Positions 42,265-51,437 are shown, counted from the stretch's first letter. The stretch: 64,000 bases of DNA from UBA1801 sp035353395 (GCA_035353395.1 DAOPZL010000010.1:1-64000); one strand, 5' to 3'. Numbers and translations: made by a program. The notes: a model not told the origin generated them from the sequence alone.

Positions 42265-42642
42265 ATGGCCAAGATCGCCATCGTGGATGACAGCCGGCTG
42301 GCCCGCCTGTTCACCGCGAGCTGCCTGAAGAACCTGGGCCACGAACTCCGGGAGATCGAACCCACCAGCGTCTTCGATGTCATGGAACGCCTGCGGGAGG
42401 ATCCTCCGGCGCTGGTCCTCATGGACTACCTGATGCCGAACTGCCCAGGACTCAGCCTGGCGCGGGCCCTGCGCGAGGATCCCGGCCTCCGCTACGTGAA
42501 GATCCTCATGATCAGCGCCCATCGGGACGAGGACATCCAGCTGTGCCTCAAGCGCCTGGGCGTGGAATCGTTCATGTCGAAGCCCTTCGACGCGAAGACC
42601 CTCGTGGAGACGGTGGAAGGCCTCCTTCAGCCGGGCTGGTGA
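42265..42642 (+). CDS. Single-domain response regulator
   Basis: 125 aa receiver domain: D8-D9, phosphoacceptor D54 (LMDYLMPNCPG), S84 (MISAH) and K106 (SKPF). No output domain. The usual Asp of the PxMDG loop is replaced by PNCPG, a divergence that may affect signalling kinetics. The partner kinase is not in the window. It ends 6 nt before the assembly gap. Confidence 0.9.
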   Translation: MAKIAIVDDSRLARLFTASCLKNLGHELREIEPTSVFDVMERLREDPPALVLMDYLMPNCPGLSLARALREDPGLRYVKILMISAHRDEDIQLCLKRLGVESFMSKPFDAKTLVETVEGLLQPGW

Positions 42643-42648
42643 GGACGA

Positions 42649-42748
42649 NNNNNNNNNNNNNNNNNNNNNNNNNNNNNNNNNNNNNNNNNNNNNNNNNNNN
42701 NNNNNNNNNNNNNNNNNNNNNNNNNNNNNNNNNNNNNNNNNNNNNNNN
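42649..42748. other. Assembly gap (100 N)
   Basis: Exactly 100 N, a placeholder. It hides the 3' end of the ABC ATPase gene and possibly whole genes, such as the missing substrate-binding protein. Confidence 0.99.
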
Positions 42749-43992
42749 AAGAGTTCGCCGAAACGGGCCCACGCGACCAGGGTCTGGAAGGTCTGTTCGG
42801 AATTCTCCATGGGCAGGCGCGCCGCGATCTCGTGGATGACTTCTTCCTTGGACAGCTCTCCTTCCCTGAGCTGCAGGAGCTCCAGGACGACGCGGAAGAG
42901 GCGCAGCGTGAGCAGCTGCTCCCGCCAGATGTCCTTGCGCTCGTCGATGTCCGCTTCCATGAACTGGAGGCCGAGGGTATTGAACTTCACGCCGCGCTTG
43001 GGGGTGTCCACCAGGTTGAGCATCTCCGCGGCCTTGACCATGGAGAGTACCGACTCGAAGGAGACCTGGGTCTGGCTGGCGATCTGGTAGATGTCGCACG
43101 ACCCGCCCTGGGTCTCCAGGAATTCCAGGAGCCCCAGCACGTCGGACGAGCCGACGTGGGGGATGGGCTCGATGGGCGTGGGGAGGTTCGCCGGGCTGGG
43201 GCCGCTCACCTCCACGTCGGGCAGCTCCGCCGAGGTGATGATGTCGTGGATGCGGTCCGCCAGGACCCGGTAGTCGCGGGAACGGGTGTTGCGGGGGCGG
43301 GGCAGGGGATTCTCGACGATCGTCCGGATGTGGGTGGGGTTGCCGCTCAGGATCACGACGCGGTCGGCCATGAGGACGGCTTCCTGGACGGAATGGCTCA
43401 CGAGGACGATGGAGCTGGGATTCCGTTCGGCGTCCTGCCAGATGTCGATCAGCTCGGCCCGGAGGCCCTCGGCGGTGAGGGCGTCCACCTGGCTGAAGGG
43501 CTCGTCCATGACGAGCACCTCGGGGTCCACGGCCAGCGCCCGGGCCACGCCGACGCGCTGCTTGCTGCCCCTCGGCAGCTCCCTGGGGTAGGCTTCCTCG
43601 AACCCCTCGAGGCCGACCTTGGCGATGGCCTGGTGCCCCTTGGTGCGGACCTCGTCCTCCGACAGGCCTTTCGCCCGCAGGCCGATGCGCACGTTCTCCT
43701 CCACGGTCAGCCAGGGGAACAGGGCGAAGTCCTGGAACACCATGGCCACCGCGGGATTCAATCCCCTCAGCCGCTGGCGGTGGGCGCGCACCTCGCCCTT
43801 CGAGGGGGGCGTGAGGCCGGCCAGGAGCCGGAGCAGCGTGCTCTTCCCCGAGCCGTTCGGCCCCAGGATGGCCACCACCTCGTCGTGGTGGATCTGCAGA
43901 TTGATGTCCTCGAGCACGCGGAGATTCTTGCCGCGCGGGCCCGTGAACGTCTTCTGGACGCCTTTCAGCTCGCAGATGGGCGGGGCGGACAT
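42749..43992 (-). CDS. ABC transporter ATPase (NitT/TauT type) with C-terminal domain, 3' end missing
   Basis: At least 414 aa; the stop lies in the gap. Walker A GPNGSGKST, Q-loop VFQDFALFPW, Walker B VLVMDEPFSQVDAL and H-loop VSHS are present. The signature reads LPRGSKQRVGVARAL instead of LSGGQ, an uncommon variant. Beyond residue 260 a winged-helix AAA-associated C-terminal domain (SSDVLGLLEFLETQGGSCDI, SFESVLSMVKAAEMLNLVDT) is found in anion and nitrate/sulfonate-type ATPases. It follows the permease gene by 10 nt. It energises import of an unknown small anion or sulfonate. Confidence 0.9.
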
Positions 43993-44002
43993 GGGAAATC
44001 TC

Positions 44003-45745
44003 CTAGCGACTGATGTTGTAGCGGTTCTCCGCCAGCCGGAGCAAGGGGTCCCAGACGAGGCGGTTGAAGAGGACGACGAGGCCCGCCATGAGCAGGGCGG
44101 CGGCCGCGAGCAGGGGGATGTTGTTCTGGTCGGCGGAGCGGGTCACGATCGCCCCGAGTCCGGTGGTGGTGAGGTTGGTGCCCCTGGCCTTGACGAACTC
44201 GCAGATGATGCTCGCGTTCCATGCGCCGCCCGCGGCCGTGACCCAGCCCACGATCAGCTGGGGGAAGATGGCCGGGAAGTGGAGCCTCCACAGGGTCCTC
44301 CACCAGCCCATGTCGTAGGCGACCGCCGTCTCCCTCAGGCTCGCGGGGATGGCCTGGGCCCCGGCGATGATGTTGAAGAGCAGGTACCACTGGGTGCTGA
44401 CCGCCATCAGCAGGATGGCGCTCACGTTCAGGCTCACCCCGCGGTTGAGGAACCAGAGCGTCAGCGGAAGGAAGAAGAGGCTGGCCGGGAAGCTGGCCAC
44501 GATCTGCACCACCGACTGGAGGCGCTTGCTCCAGATGGGCGAGAGGCCGATCCACAGTCCCACGGGCAGGGTCCAGCAAGTCGCGAGCGTCGTGGACAGC
44601 AGCACGCGGCCGAGGGATGAGCCGCCGGCCCCCAGGAGCATCAGCCATTCCTGCCGATGGACCTGGGCCAGGATCTCGAAGAGCTTGAAAGCCACGAGCG
44701 CCATGAGGAAGAGGCAGGCCACCAGGATCCCCGTCCCCATCCAGCGGTCCAGGCGTGTCGTGTCGCGGTGCGGGACTGCCGCGGACTCGAGGCGCGGCTT
44801 CGGCTTCGGCCGCAGGCGCGCGAGCGACAGGCGGATCCTCACGACCAGCTCGGAGCGGCGGAGGATGCGGAGCAGCCAGCTCCTCGGCCGCTCGACGCTG
44901 CCGCTCTCGTCGATGAGGAAGCGCTGGGACCAGGCCACGATGGGTTTCCAGAGGAGCTGGTCCAGCACGATGACCACGACGAGCATGGCCAGGATGGCGT
45001 AGATCTGGGCCAGCAGATCGCCGCGCTCCGTGGCGGAGGACATGTAGGCTCCGAGGCCCGGAAGCCGGAAGTCCTTGTCCCTTCCGAGGTTGAAGGCCTC
45101 GCTCGCCATGAGGAAGAACCATCCGTTCGCCACGCTCACCATGGCGTTCCAGACCAGGTCCGGGGTGGCGAAAGGGATCTCCAGCCAGCGCAGGCGCTGG
45201 ATCCGGGAGAGCCCGTAGGCCGTCGCGGCCTCGTCCAGCCCCGAGGGGAGCGTCTTCAGGCGCTGGTAGAAGGAGAAGGCGAGATTCCAGGCCTGGCAGG
45301 TGACGATGAGCAGGACCGCGGAGAGCTCAAGGCCCATGTTGCTGTGGGGGAAGAGGCGCACCATGGCCAGCAGCACCACCGGCAGGAAAGCGAGGAGGGG
45401 CACGCTCTGGAGGATGTCCAGGATCGGGATGAGGACCTTCTCGGCGAGGGGATCCTTCGCCGCCCAGTAGGCCACCGACAGGCTGAAGCTGAGGGAGATC
45501 CCCAGGGCCACGGAGGCGCGCACCAGCGAGAGGAGGGCGTATTTCGGCAGGGCCGTGGGGGACAGGTCGATCTCCACCAGGGGGTGCTGGACTCCGGTCC
45601 ACTGCCTGGCCACGAGCACGAAGCCCATGACGAGTCCGGTGAAGGCCGCGATCACGAACAGGTCCATCCACCGCCGCCGGTGCAGAGGGATCCCGAACAG
45701 GCTCGAAGCTTGTCCCCACAGCGTATGCAAAAGATGGTGGATCAT
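44003..45745 (-). CDS. Fused double ABC transporter permease
   Basis: 580 aa carrying two BPD_transp_1 permease domains in one chain. Each has about six membrane segments and the cytoplasmic EAA loop: LDEAATAYGLSRIQRLRWLE near residue 192 and LRETAVAYDMGWWRTLWRLH near residue 475. A basic linker (RLRPKPKPRLE) separates them at about 310. This is the arrangement of nitrate/bicarbonate-type transporters with fused permeases. It precedes the ATPase (10 nt) in an operon; no substrate-binding protein is visible, possibly because it is in the gap or elsewhere. Confidence 0.9.
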   Translation of the reverse strand: MIHHLLHTLWGQASSLFGIPLHRRRWMDLFVIAAFTGLVMGFVLVARQWTGVQHPLVEIDLSPTALPKYALLSLVRASVALGISLSFSLSVAYWAAKDPLAEKVLIPILDILQSVPLLAFLPVVLLAMVRLFPHSNMGLELSAVLLIVTCQAWNLAFSFYQRLKTLPSGLDEAATAYGLSRIQRLRWLEIPFATPDLVWNAMVSVANGWFFLMASEAFNLGRDKDFRLPGLGAYMSSATERGDLLAQIYAILAMLVVVIVLDQLLWKPIVAWSQRFLIDESGSVERPRSWLLRILRRSELVVRIRLSLARLRPKPKPRLESAAVPHRDTTRLDRWMGTGILVACLFLMALVAFKLFEILAQVHRQEWLMLLGAGGSSLGRVLLSTTLATCWTLPVGLWIGLSPIWSKRLQSVVQIVASFPASLFFLPLTLWFLNRGVSLNVSAILLMAVSTQWYLLFNIIAGAQAIPASLRETAVAYDMGWWRTLWRLHFPAIFPQLIVGWVTAAGGAWNASIICEFVKARGTNLTTTGLGAIVTRSADQNNIPLLAAAALLMAGLVVLFNRLVWDPLLRLAENRYNISR

Positions 45746-45959
45746 GGCCGGTCCGGAATCCGAGGTCGCTTGATCGACAAGAAAGCGGTTCTAGGTCCCG
45801 TGGAGTTCGCGGCGCTTGGCTTGCGCTACTCCAGGTACGAAGGAGGATCATCGACGGTGCATATACTCATCGATCCCTCCTTTCCGGTCGTTCCCATGAA
45901 GGCAGAATGCCCGGAGGAGTCGCGAGGGTCAACCCGGGAAAACGCTAAAATCGCGATAT

Positions 45960-46916
45960 TCACGGCCTCGGGACCGCTCCCAGCAGGCCCTGGATGACCT
46001 CGTCGGTGGTCACGCCGTCGGCTTCGCTCTCGTAGGTGAGCAGCAGCCGGTGCCGGAGGACGTCGGGCGCCAGGGCGATGACGTCGTCCGGAAGGACGTG
46101 GTCCCGGCCCGACAGCATGGCCAGCGCCTTGGAGGCGACCTGGAGGGCGAGGGAGGCGCGGGGGGAGGCGCCGCAGCGCAGCAGTTCGCTTCCTTTCCAC
46201 GGCTTGCCGTCGCCCTTCCTCGTGGCCTGCACCAGCCTCACGATGTAGGCCCGGATGGCCTCGTCGAGCCGCACTTGATGGGCCAACCGGCCGGCCTCGA
46301 GGATCGCTTCGGCGCCCAGGACCGGCACTACGGGCTCTTCCGCGCCGTCCGCCCGCCGCAGGACCTCCACCTCCTCGGGGTGCGTGGGGTAGCCGATGCG
46401 CAGCTTGAACAGGAACCGGTCCATCTGGGCCTCGGGCAGCGGGAAGGTGCCTTCCTGCTCCAGGGGGTTCTGGGTGGCCAGCACCAGGAACGGGTCAGGC
46501 AGGGGGAAACTCTCCTCCCCCAGCGTCACCTGGCGCTCTTCCATGGCCTCCAGGAGCGCCGACTGGACCTTGCTCGGAGCCCGGTTGATCTCGTCGGCCA
46601 GGAGCAGGTTGGCGAAGATGGGCCCCTTCTTCGGGGAGAAGGTCAGGCCCCGGGGATCGAAGACCAGGGTCCCCACCACGTCGGAGGGAAGGAGGTCCGG
46701 CGTGAACTGGATGCGGCGGAAGGCCAGGCGGCTGGCGGCGGCCAGGGTCTTGATGCTGCGGGTCTTGGCCAGGCCGGGGAGCCCCTCGAGCAGCACGTGG
46801 CCCCTGCAGAGCAGGGCCACCATCAGCCGGTTGAGCAGGAGGGGCTGGCCTACGATCACCTTGCGGCATTCCAGGAGCAGGGCTTCGAGGGGCGAGGTCT
46901 GGATCGTGGAGATCAT
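45960..46916 (-). CDS. MoxR-family AAA+ ATPase
   Basis: 318 aa from ATG at 46916 (AAGGA 7 nt upstream). Walker A is the MoxR variant GLPGLAKTRSIKTL, Walker B is LLLADEINRAPSKVQ, sensor 1 FLVLATQNPLEQEGTFPLPE, and a lid domain follows (RCGASPRASLALQVASKALA). MoxR proteins act as chaperones that help load cofactors or mature complexes, usually with vWA partners. No DUF58 or vWA gene follows. It is 81 nt downstream of hycI on the same strand, so a role in hydrogenase assembly is possible but unproven. Confidence 0.92.
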   Translation of the reverse strand: MISTIQTSPLEALLLECRKVIVGQPLLLNRLMVALLCRGHVLLEGLPGLAKTRSIKTLAAASRLAFRRIQFTPDLLPSDVVGTLVFDPRGLTFSPKKGPIFANLLLADEINRAPSKVQSALLEAMEERQVTLGEESFPLPDPFLVLATQNPLEQEGTFPLPEAQMDRFLFKLRIGYPTHPEEVEVLRRADGAEEPVVPVLGAEAILEAGRLAHQVRLDEAIRAYIVRLVQATRKGDGKPWKGSELLRCGASPRASLALQVASKALAMLSGRDHVLPDDVIALAPDVLRHRLLLTYESEADGVTTDEVIQGLLGAVPRP

Positions 46917-46997
46917 GGGGGATCCTTGGCTTCCTTCCGATGCTCCATGATGACGCCCGGAGGCGCGCATCCGCACGCCGAAATGCTCGGGAACCTG

Positions 46998-47504
46998 CTA
47001 CCCGGAAGGCGCCAGGGCGCTCCGGAAGTGTCCGGCCAGGGTCTCCACCGCCGATTCTATCCCGGGCGACAGGGCCTTGAAGATGGCCGTTCCGTGGATG
47101 TTCACGCCGATGAAATGCACGTCCAGGCCGGGCGTCTCGCGCCGCCAGTAGGAGACGAAAAGGCTGAGGGGGACGCTGTGGGTGCTGTGGATGAAGCAGT
47201 CCAGCGCCTCCGGTTCGAAGAATCCCCATTCACCCAGAGGACGCGCCGGATCGGAAACCGCATCCACGAGTATCAGGACCTGGGCGTGGTGCCTGGCCAC
47301 GAGGTGGGTGGCGTTCTCGAGCGAAACCCCCACGGGGATGGCGTTCAGGCCGGGAAGTCCCTGGTCCGCCAGCTTCCGGGCGAGAAGATGGCCGACGGCG
47401 TCGTCCCCGCGCAGCTCGTTCCCGATCCCCAGAAGCACGATGGGCCGCTCCCCGGCTTTCGCGCGGGAGAGCAGCTCCATCAAGCGGGAGGCATCGCCGG
47501 TCAC
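46998..47504 (-). CDS. hycI: Hydrogenase maturation endopeptidase (HycI/HybD family)
   Basis: 168 aa. The protease signature is GIGNELRGDDAVGHLLARKL (residues 26-45), with metal-sensing acidic residues E30 and D34/D35. A further conserved His lies in FIHSTHSVPLSLF. It removes the C-terminal tail of the [NiFe] large subunit after nickel insertion. Its start overlaps the ferredoxin-subunit stop by 4 nt (ATGA), so it belongs to the hydrogenase operon and is translationally coupled. The most likely substrate is the large subunit at 48910-50112. Confidence 0.93.
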   Translation of the reverse strand: MTGDASRLMELLSRAKAGERPIVLLGIGNELRGDDAVGHLLARKLADQGLPGLNAIPVGVSLENATHLVARHHAQVLILVDAVSDPARPLGEWGFFEPEALDCFIHSTHSVPLSLFVSYWRRETPGLDVHFIGVNIHGTAIFKALSPGIESAVETLAGHFRSALAPSG

Positions 47505-47911
47505 TTGGACTCGGGGCCCTCGGAAACCGTGAGGGCGTCACGGGTGAAGTTGGCGAGCTCGAAGCTGTCGTCCATGTGGATGGCGTTGCGGGCGCAGACC
47601 TCGGCGCAGCGGGCGCAGTGGATGCAGCGGTCCACGTGCAGCACCATGCGGAACTTCTTCTGGACCTTGGGCGCGGGCTCCCCCTCCGCCGGCGGCGGGG
47701 GGGCGGGCTCGACGACCTGCTCGATCACGAGGGCCTCGGCGGTGCAGTCCTTCACGCACATCTGGCAGCCGACGCAGCTCTGCCACGTGAACTTCGGGAT
47801 GCCCCGGTAGCCCTCCGGAAGGGCCACCGGCTCGAAAGGATACATGCGGGTCGCCGGTTTCGCGCCGAGATTCCTCAGCATCTCCGGCATGAAAATACCA
47901 AGCTTGCTCAT
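47501..47911 (-). CDS. Group 4 hydrogenase ferredoxin subunit (NuoI-like)
   Basis: 136 aa with two [4Fe-4S] sites: C46-x2-C49-x2-C52-x3-C56 (SCVGCQMCVKDC) and C96-x2-C99-x2-C102-x3-C106 (CIHCARCAEVC). A Pro/Glu-rich insertion (about 69-82) separates them. It passes electrons between ferredoxin and the catalytic subunits at the membrane surface. It overlaps the NuoH-like gene start by 4 nt and hycI by 4 nt. The ATG at 47911 is set by the conserved start. Confidence 0.93.
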   Translation of the reverse strand: MSKLGIFMPEMLRNLGAKPATRMYPFEPVALPEGYRGIPKFTWQSCVGCQMCVKDCTAEALVIEQVVEPAPPPPAEGEPAPKVQKKFRMVLHVDRCIHCARCAEVCARNAIHMDDSFELANFTRDALTVSEGPESK

Positions 47912-48894
47912 GGCAGGGCCACTCCTTGGGCCTTGAGGAGAAGCACGACCAGGAACTGGACAAGGCTCAAGGGGGCCAAGTATTTCCAGCTGAATACCAC
48001 GATCTGGTCGATGCGGATGCGGCCGAAACTGGCGCGGATGACGCTCAGGATCGCCACCACGAAGAAGGTCTTGAGGACGAGCCAGATGCCTCCGAGGACG
48101 GGCCCCATGTGGAAGCTCGGCAACAGGACCGCGGCGACGAGGGCGGCGCCCGTGTACATCAGGATGTTCTTCTGGAGCCTGAAGATGCCGTACTTCTTGC
48201 CGCTGTATTCCGTCAGGGGGCCGGCGACCACTTCCGTCTCGGCTTCGGGGATGTCGAAGGGCACGCGCTCGAGCTTGGCCTGGAGGCAGGTGACGGCCAC
48301 GCCGAAGGCGATGGTGCCGGCGACGAGGCGGAGCAGGATGCTCCACCAGGGACCCTGCCACCACGGGAAGTTCATGATCTCGGAGATCTGCCAGCTTCCG
48401 GCGATGACCGCGGGGGTCAGCAGCGCGAGGAAGAAGGGCACCTCGTAGGCGAACATCTGCGTCAGCACGCGGGTGGCGCCGATGAGGCTGAAGGGGCTCG
48501 AGGAGAACCAGCCCGCGAGGAACAACGCGAAGGACGGAATCGCGAGCAGGTACGCGTCGGCGATGATGTCGCCCGGGAAGGAGGTGAACGGCCGGATGGT
48601 CCAGAGGGGGACCAGGAGACCGGAGGCGCACACCGCAGCCAGGGACACCAGCGGCAGGATGTTGAACATGAGCTTGTCGGCGCCGGCCGGGGTCAAGTCC
48701 TCCTTGGAGAAGAGCTTGACCAGGTCCGCCACGGGCTGCAGGAAGCCGCTGGGGCCCGTGTAGAGGGGGCCGACGCGGTTCTGCATGCGGGCGTAGAGCT
48801 TCCGGTCCACCCACTCCAGGATCGCGGCCATCGCGAACTGGAACAGGAAGCCCGGGAAGACGAGGACGAAGAAGGCGACTTTGATGACATCCAT
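47908..48894 (-). CDS. Group 4 hydrogenase membrane subunit (NuoH/HycD-like)
   Basis: 328 aa with eight membrane segments. It shows the NuoH motifs: AAILEWVDRKLYARMQNRVG after TM1, LQPVADLVKLFSKEDLTP, and the acidic loop PFDIPEAETEVVAGPLTEYSG that couples redox to proton movement. It anchors the hydrophilic hydrogenase module. Gap to the large subunit gene is 15 nt. Confidence 0.94.
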   Translation of the reverse strand: MDVIKVAFFVLVFPGFLFQFAMAAILEWVDRKLYARMQNRVGPLYTGPSGFLQPVADLVKLFSKEDLTPAGADKLMFNILPLVSLAAVCASGLLVPLWTIRPFTSFPGDIIADAYLLAIPSFALFLAGWFSSSPFSLIGATRVLTQMFAYEVPFFLALLTPAVIAGSWQISEIMNFPWWQGPWWSILLRLVAGTIAFGVAVTCLQAKLERVPFDIPEAETEVVAGPLTEYSGKKYGIFRLQKNILMYTGAALVAAVLLPSFHMGPVLGGIWLVLKTFFVVAILSVIRASFGRIRIDQIVVFSWKYLAPLSLVQFLVVLLLKAQGVALP

Positions 48895-48909
48895 GGTGCG
48901 GGCTCCCGG

Positions 48910-50112
48910 CTAGGAAAGGCTGATTCCCATTTCCCTCCGGTACCACTCGATACCGTTCTTCCGGAGGTCTTCCCACGTCGTGATCTTGCGGCCGCGCTTG
49001 TCGTCGTTCAGGACCACGGTCGTGCGATCAGTGCAGGAGAAGCAGGGGTCGATGGAGGCGATGGCGATGGGAATGTCCGCCACGAAGGATCCGATCACGG
49101 ATTCCACGGCCGCTTCCAGGTTGGCCATGGTGGGTGCCCGGACCTTGACGCGGTCGGGCTTGTCCGTCCCGTTGGACCGGACATAGTGGCAGTCCTCGCC
49201 GCGGGGCGCCTCGTAGCGCGCCAGGGCGAAGCCCGCGGGAACCTTGCGGGGCACCTTCTTGACGGCGATGTCGCCCTCGGGGAGGTTCTCGAGCAGCTGG
49301 CGGATGATCTTGCAGGACTCGAGCAGCTCGAGGACCCGCACGACGACGCGGCCCAGGATGTCGCACATGTCGTTCGTGATGACCTTGAACTCCAGGTCCG
49401 GGTAGGCCCCGTAGGGATCGTCGCGGCGGATGTCCAGGTCGAGGCCCGAGGCCCGCGCGAAGGGGCCCACGGCGCACATGGCCTTGGCCTTCTCGGTGGG
49501 CAGCGTGCCGACGCCCTTGATGCGGTTCACGAAGGTGGGCTCGTTGGTGCCGATCTCGGCATAGTAGGCCATGCGCTTCTCGAGGTCCTTGACCATCTGG
49601 AGGACCTTCACGCGCTGCTCGTCGTTGATGTCGCGGCGGACGCCGCCGATGGTGTTGATGGCGTAGTTGATGCGGTTGCCCGTGATGGATTCCAGGGCCT
49701 CCATCACGACTTCGCGATCGCGCCAGACCAGCATGAAGAGCGAATCGAAGCCGACCTCGTGGGCGGCGACGCCGATCCAGAGGAGGTGGCTGTGCAGGCG
49801 CTCCAGCTCGCAGACGAGCGTCCGGAGGTAGGATCCCCGCTTGGGGAGCTCCAGGTTGAGGATCTGCTCCACGGCCATGCTGAAGGCGGTGGTGTGGGAG
49901 TGGGAGCAGATGCCGCAGATGCGCTCCAGCAGGTAGAGGCACTGGTAGTAGTTGCGGTCCTCGCAGGCCTTCTCCATGCCCCGGTGGTTGTAGCCGAGCT
50001 GGTAGCGCGCCCCGACGATCACCTCGCCGCGGATGTCGAAATCGAACTTGGCCGCTTCCTTCAGGAAGGGATGCTGCGGCCCGACAGGAATCCAGATCGT
50101 GTCCTTGTCCAT
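48910..50112 (-). CDS. Group 4 [NiFe] hydrogenase large subunit (NuoD-like)
   Basis: 400 aa. Both nickel-binding CxxC motifs are intact: C66-G-I-C69 (ERICGICSHSH) and C357-F-S-C360 (DPCFSCTDR363). True NuoD proteins have lost these, so this is a hydrogenase. After R363 there is a 37-residue tail, in the position where HycI-type proteases cut HycE after DPCxSCTxR. Other conserved points include GYNHRGMEKACED and FARASGLDLDIRRDDPY. It catalyses 2H+ + 2e- to H2 (reversible), with electrons from ferredoxin. It lies between the NuoC-like (28-nt gap) and NuoH-like genes. Confidence 0.95.
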   Translation of the reverse strand: MDKDTIWIPVGPQHPFLKEAAKFDFDIRGEVIVGARYQLGYNHRGMEKACEDRNYYQCLYLLERICGICSHSHTTAFSMAVEQILNLELPKRGSYLRTLVCELERLHSHLLWIGVAAHEVGFDSLFMLVWRDREVVMEALESITGNRINYAINTIGGVRRDINDEQRVKVLQMVKDLEKRMAYYAEIGTNEPTFVNRIKGVGTLPTEKAKAMCAVGPFARASGLDLDIRRDDPYGAYPDLEFKVITNDMCDILGRVVVRVLELLESCKIIRQLLENLPEGDIAVKKVPRKVPAGFALARYEAPRGEDCHYVRSNGTDKPDRVKVRAPTMANLEAAVESVIGSFVADIPIAIASIDPCFSCTDRTTVVLNDDKRGRKITTWEDLRKNGIEWYRREMGISLS

Positions 50113-50140
50113 CTCAGTGCTCCGAATGATGGGGATTACC

Positions 50141-50629
50141 CTAGGCCTTCTCTTCAGTCTTCATGTCCACGACAGGCCAGGCTTGTCCGGCCCTGGGAGG
50201 ATGGCAGTCCTTCCTGAGCGGATAGACGCCGGTCGGCCAGTCCTCGGGCAGCGTGGCGCGCCTGGGATCCGGATTCCCGACGGGATCGATGCCGAACATG
50301 TCCCTCAGTTCGCGTTCGTAGGGAATGGCGCCGGGGACGATGTCGGCGAGGGAGGGGACCGTGGGCTTGGCGTGGTCCATGTGCACGCGGAGCGTGATGC
50401 AGACCTTGCCGCCCATGAAATAGTTGGCCAGGATGTGGTCCCTCATGTCCTCGCCGCAGATGGTGGCGAGGTGGAAGATCCCCAGCTTCTCGCGCACCGT
50501 GAGGACGGCGTCCTTCAGCTCCTCCGGCTGGAGGTCGATCCAGAAGCGGGTGGGTCGCGTCTGGATGATTTCCTTTCCGGGGAAGGCATCCTGGATGGCT
50601 TTCGGGTAGTCCGCAACTTCAATGGTCAT
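50141..50629 (-). CDS. Group 4 hydrogenase subunit (NuoC-like, 30 kDa family)
   Basis: 162 aa. The family's C-terminal signature is visible: IPYERELRDMFGIDPVGNPD and LPEDWPTGVYPLRKD. The N-terminal part is an alpha/beta domain (IWIDLQPEELKDAVLTVREK-like). It bridges the small and large subunits. The ATG at 50629 follows GTGAGGGCTCAC; gap to the small subunit gene is 8 nt. Confidence 0.92.
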   Translation of the reverse strand: MTIEVADYPKAIQDAFPGKEIIQTRPTRFWIDLQPEELKDAVLTVREKLGIFHLATICGEDMRDHILANYFMGGKVCITLRVHMDHAKPTVPSLADIVPGAIPYERELRDMFGIDPVGNPDPRRATLPEDWPTGVYPLRKDCHPPRAGQAWPVVDMKTEEKA

Positions 50630-50637
50630 GTGAGCCC

Positions 50638-51069
50638 TCACGCGGAAGTCTGGAGGAGGTTCAGGAGCTTGGCGACGCCGTCGATGATGGATTCGGGCTT
50701 CACGGGGCACCCGGGGATGTAGGCCGTCACCGGGATCGCCTGATCGACCCCTTCCATCACGTTGTAGCAGCCGCGGAAGGCGCCGCCGCTGCAGGCGCAG
50801 CTGCCAACGGCCACCACGAACTTGGGGCTGGGCATCTGGGCGTAGATCCGCTGCAGGCGCTTCGAGATCTGGTGGGTCACGGGGCCGCTGCAGAGGAGCA
50901 CGTCGGCATGCCGGGGCGAGGCCTTCAGCATCACCCCGAAGCGCTCCAGGTCATAGTGGGGCATGAGGGCGGCCAGGATCTCGATGTCACAGGCGTTGCA
51001 CGCGCCCGTGTTGAAGTGAAGGACCCAGGGCGACTTGACCCGGGACCATTTCACGAGTTTGTTCAGCAT
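50638..51069 (-). CDS. Group 4 hydrogenase small subunit (NuoB-like)
   Basis: 143 aa. Proximal [4Fe-4S] ligands: C24-x2-C27 (TGACNACDIE), C91 (GSCACSGG) and C121 (PGCPVKP). The GACNACDIE pattern is typical of group 4 hydrogenase and complex I small subunits. It relays electrons from the ferredoxin-like subunit to the Ni-Fe site. Gap to the NuoA-like gene is 14 nt. Confidence 0.94.
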   Translation of the reverse strand: MLNKLVKWSRVKSPWVLHFNTGACNACDIEILAALMPHYDLERFGVMLKASPRHADVLLCSGPVTHQISKRLQRIYAQMPSPKFVVAVGSCACSGGAFRGCYNVMEGVDQAIPVTAYIPGCPVKPESIIDGVAKLLNLLQTSA

Positions 51070-51083
51070 GGCTTACCTCGGTG

Positions 51084-51434
51084 CTAGTCGAAGTCCAGGA
51101 AGAGGATGTAGATGGAGACGGAGATCACCGCCAGGTAGAGGATGCCCTTGTAGGCGGCGGGTCCGCTGGGCACCGTCGCGATGGCCATGATGGCGACGTG
51201 CATGACGGTGAAGAAGAGGGCGGCGATGAAGAATTTCTGGTAGCCGAACTGGAAATGCTGGGCCTGGTATTCCTGGCCGCAGGCGTAAGGCTCGCCCTTC
51301 ATGACGTCGTTGCGAGGATCCGCATCCGGGACCGGCTTCCCGGCCATGCCCCTTCCGAGGGCATACAGTCCGTAGCCACCCAGCATGAACAGGAGGAAGG
51401 CAATCGGTGGAGACAGGAGAATCGTCAGATCCAT
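51084..51434 (-). CDS. NuoA-like membrane subunit
   Basis: 116 aa with three membrane segments (about 8-28, 66-86, 93-113). The loop between TM1 and TM2 carries EPYACGQEYQAQHFQFGYQK, similar to the YECGxEP-type loop of NuoA. NuoA-like subunits belong to complex I and are usually not recognised in group 4 hydrogenase operons. It lies between the NuoK-like and NuoB-like genes, 14 nt from the latter, the position nuoA has next to nuoB in many operons. Assignment rests on the loop motif and topology. Confidence 0.75.
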   Translation of the reverse strand: MDLTILLSPPIAFLLFMLGGYGLYALGRGMAGKPVPDADPRNDVMKGEPYACGQEYQAQHFQFGYQKFFIAALFFTVMHVAIMAIATVPSGPAAYKGILYLAVISVSIYILFLDFD

Positions 51435-51437
51435 GGA

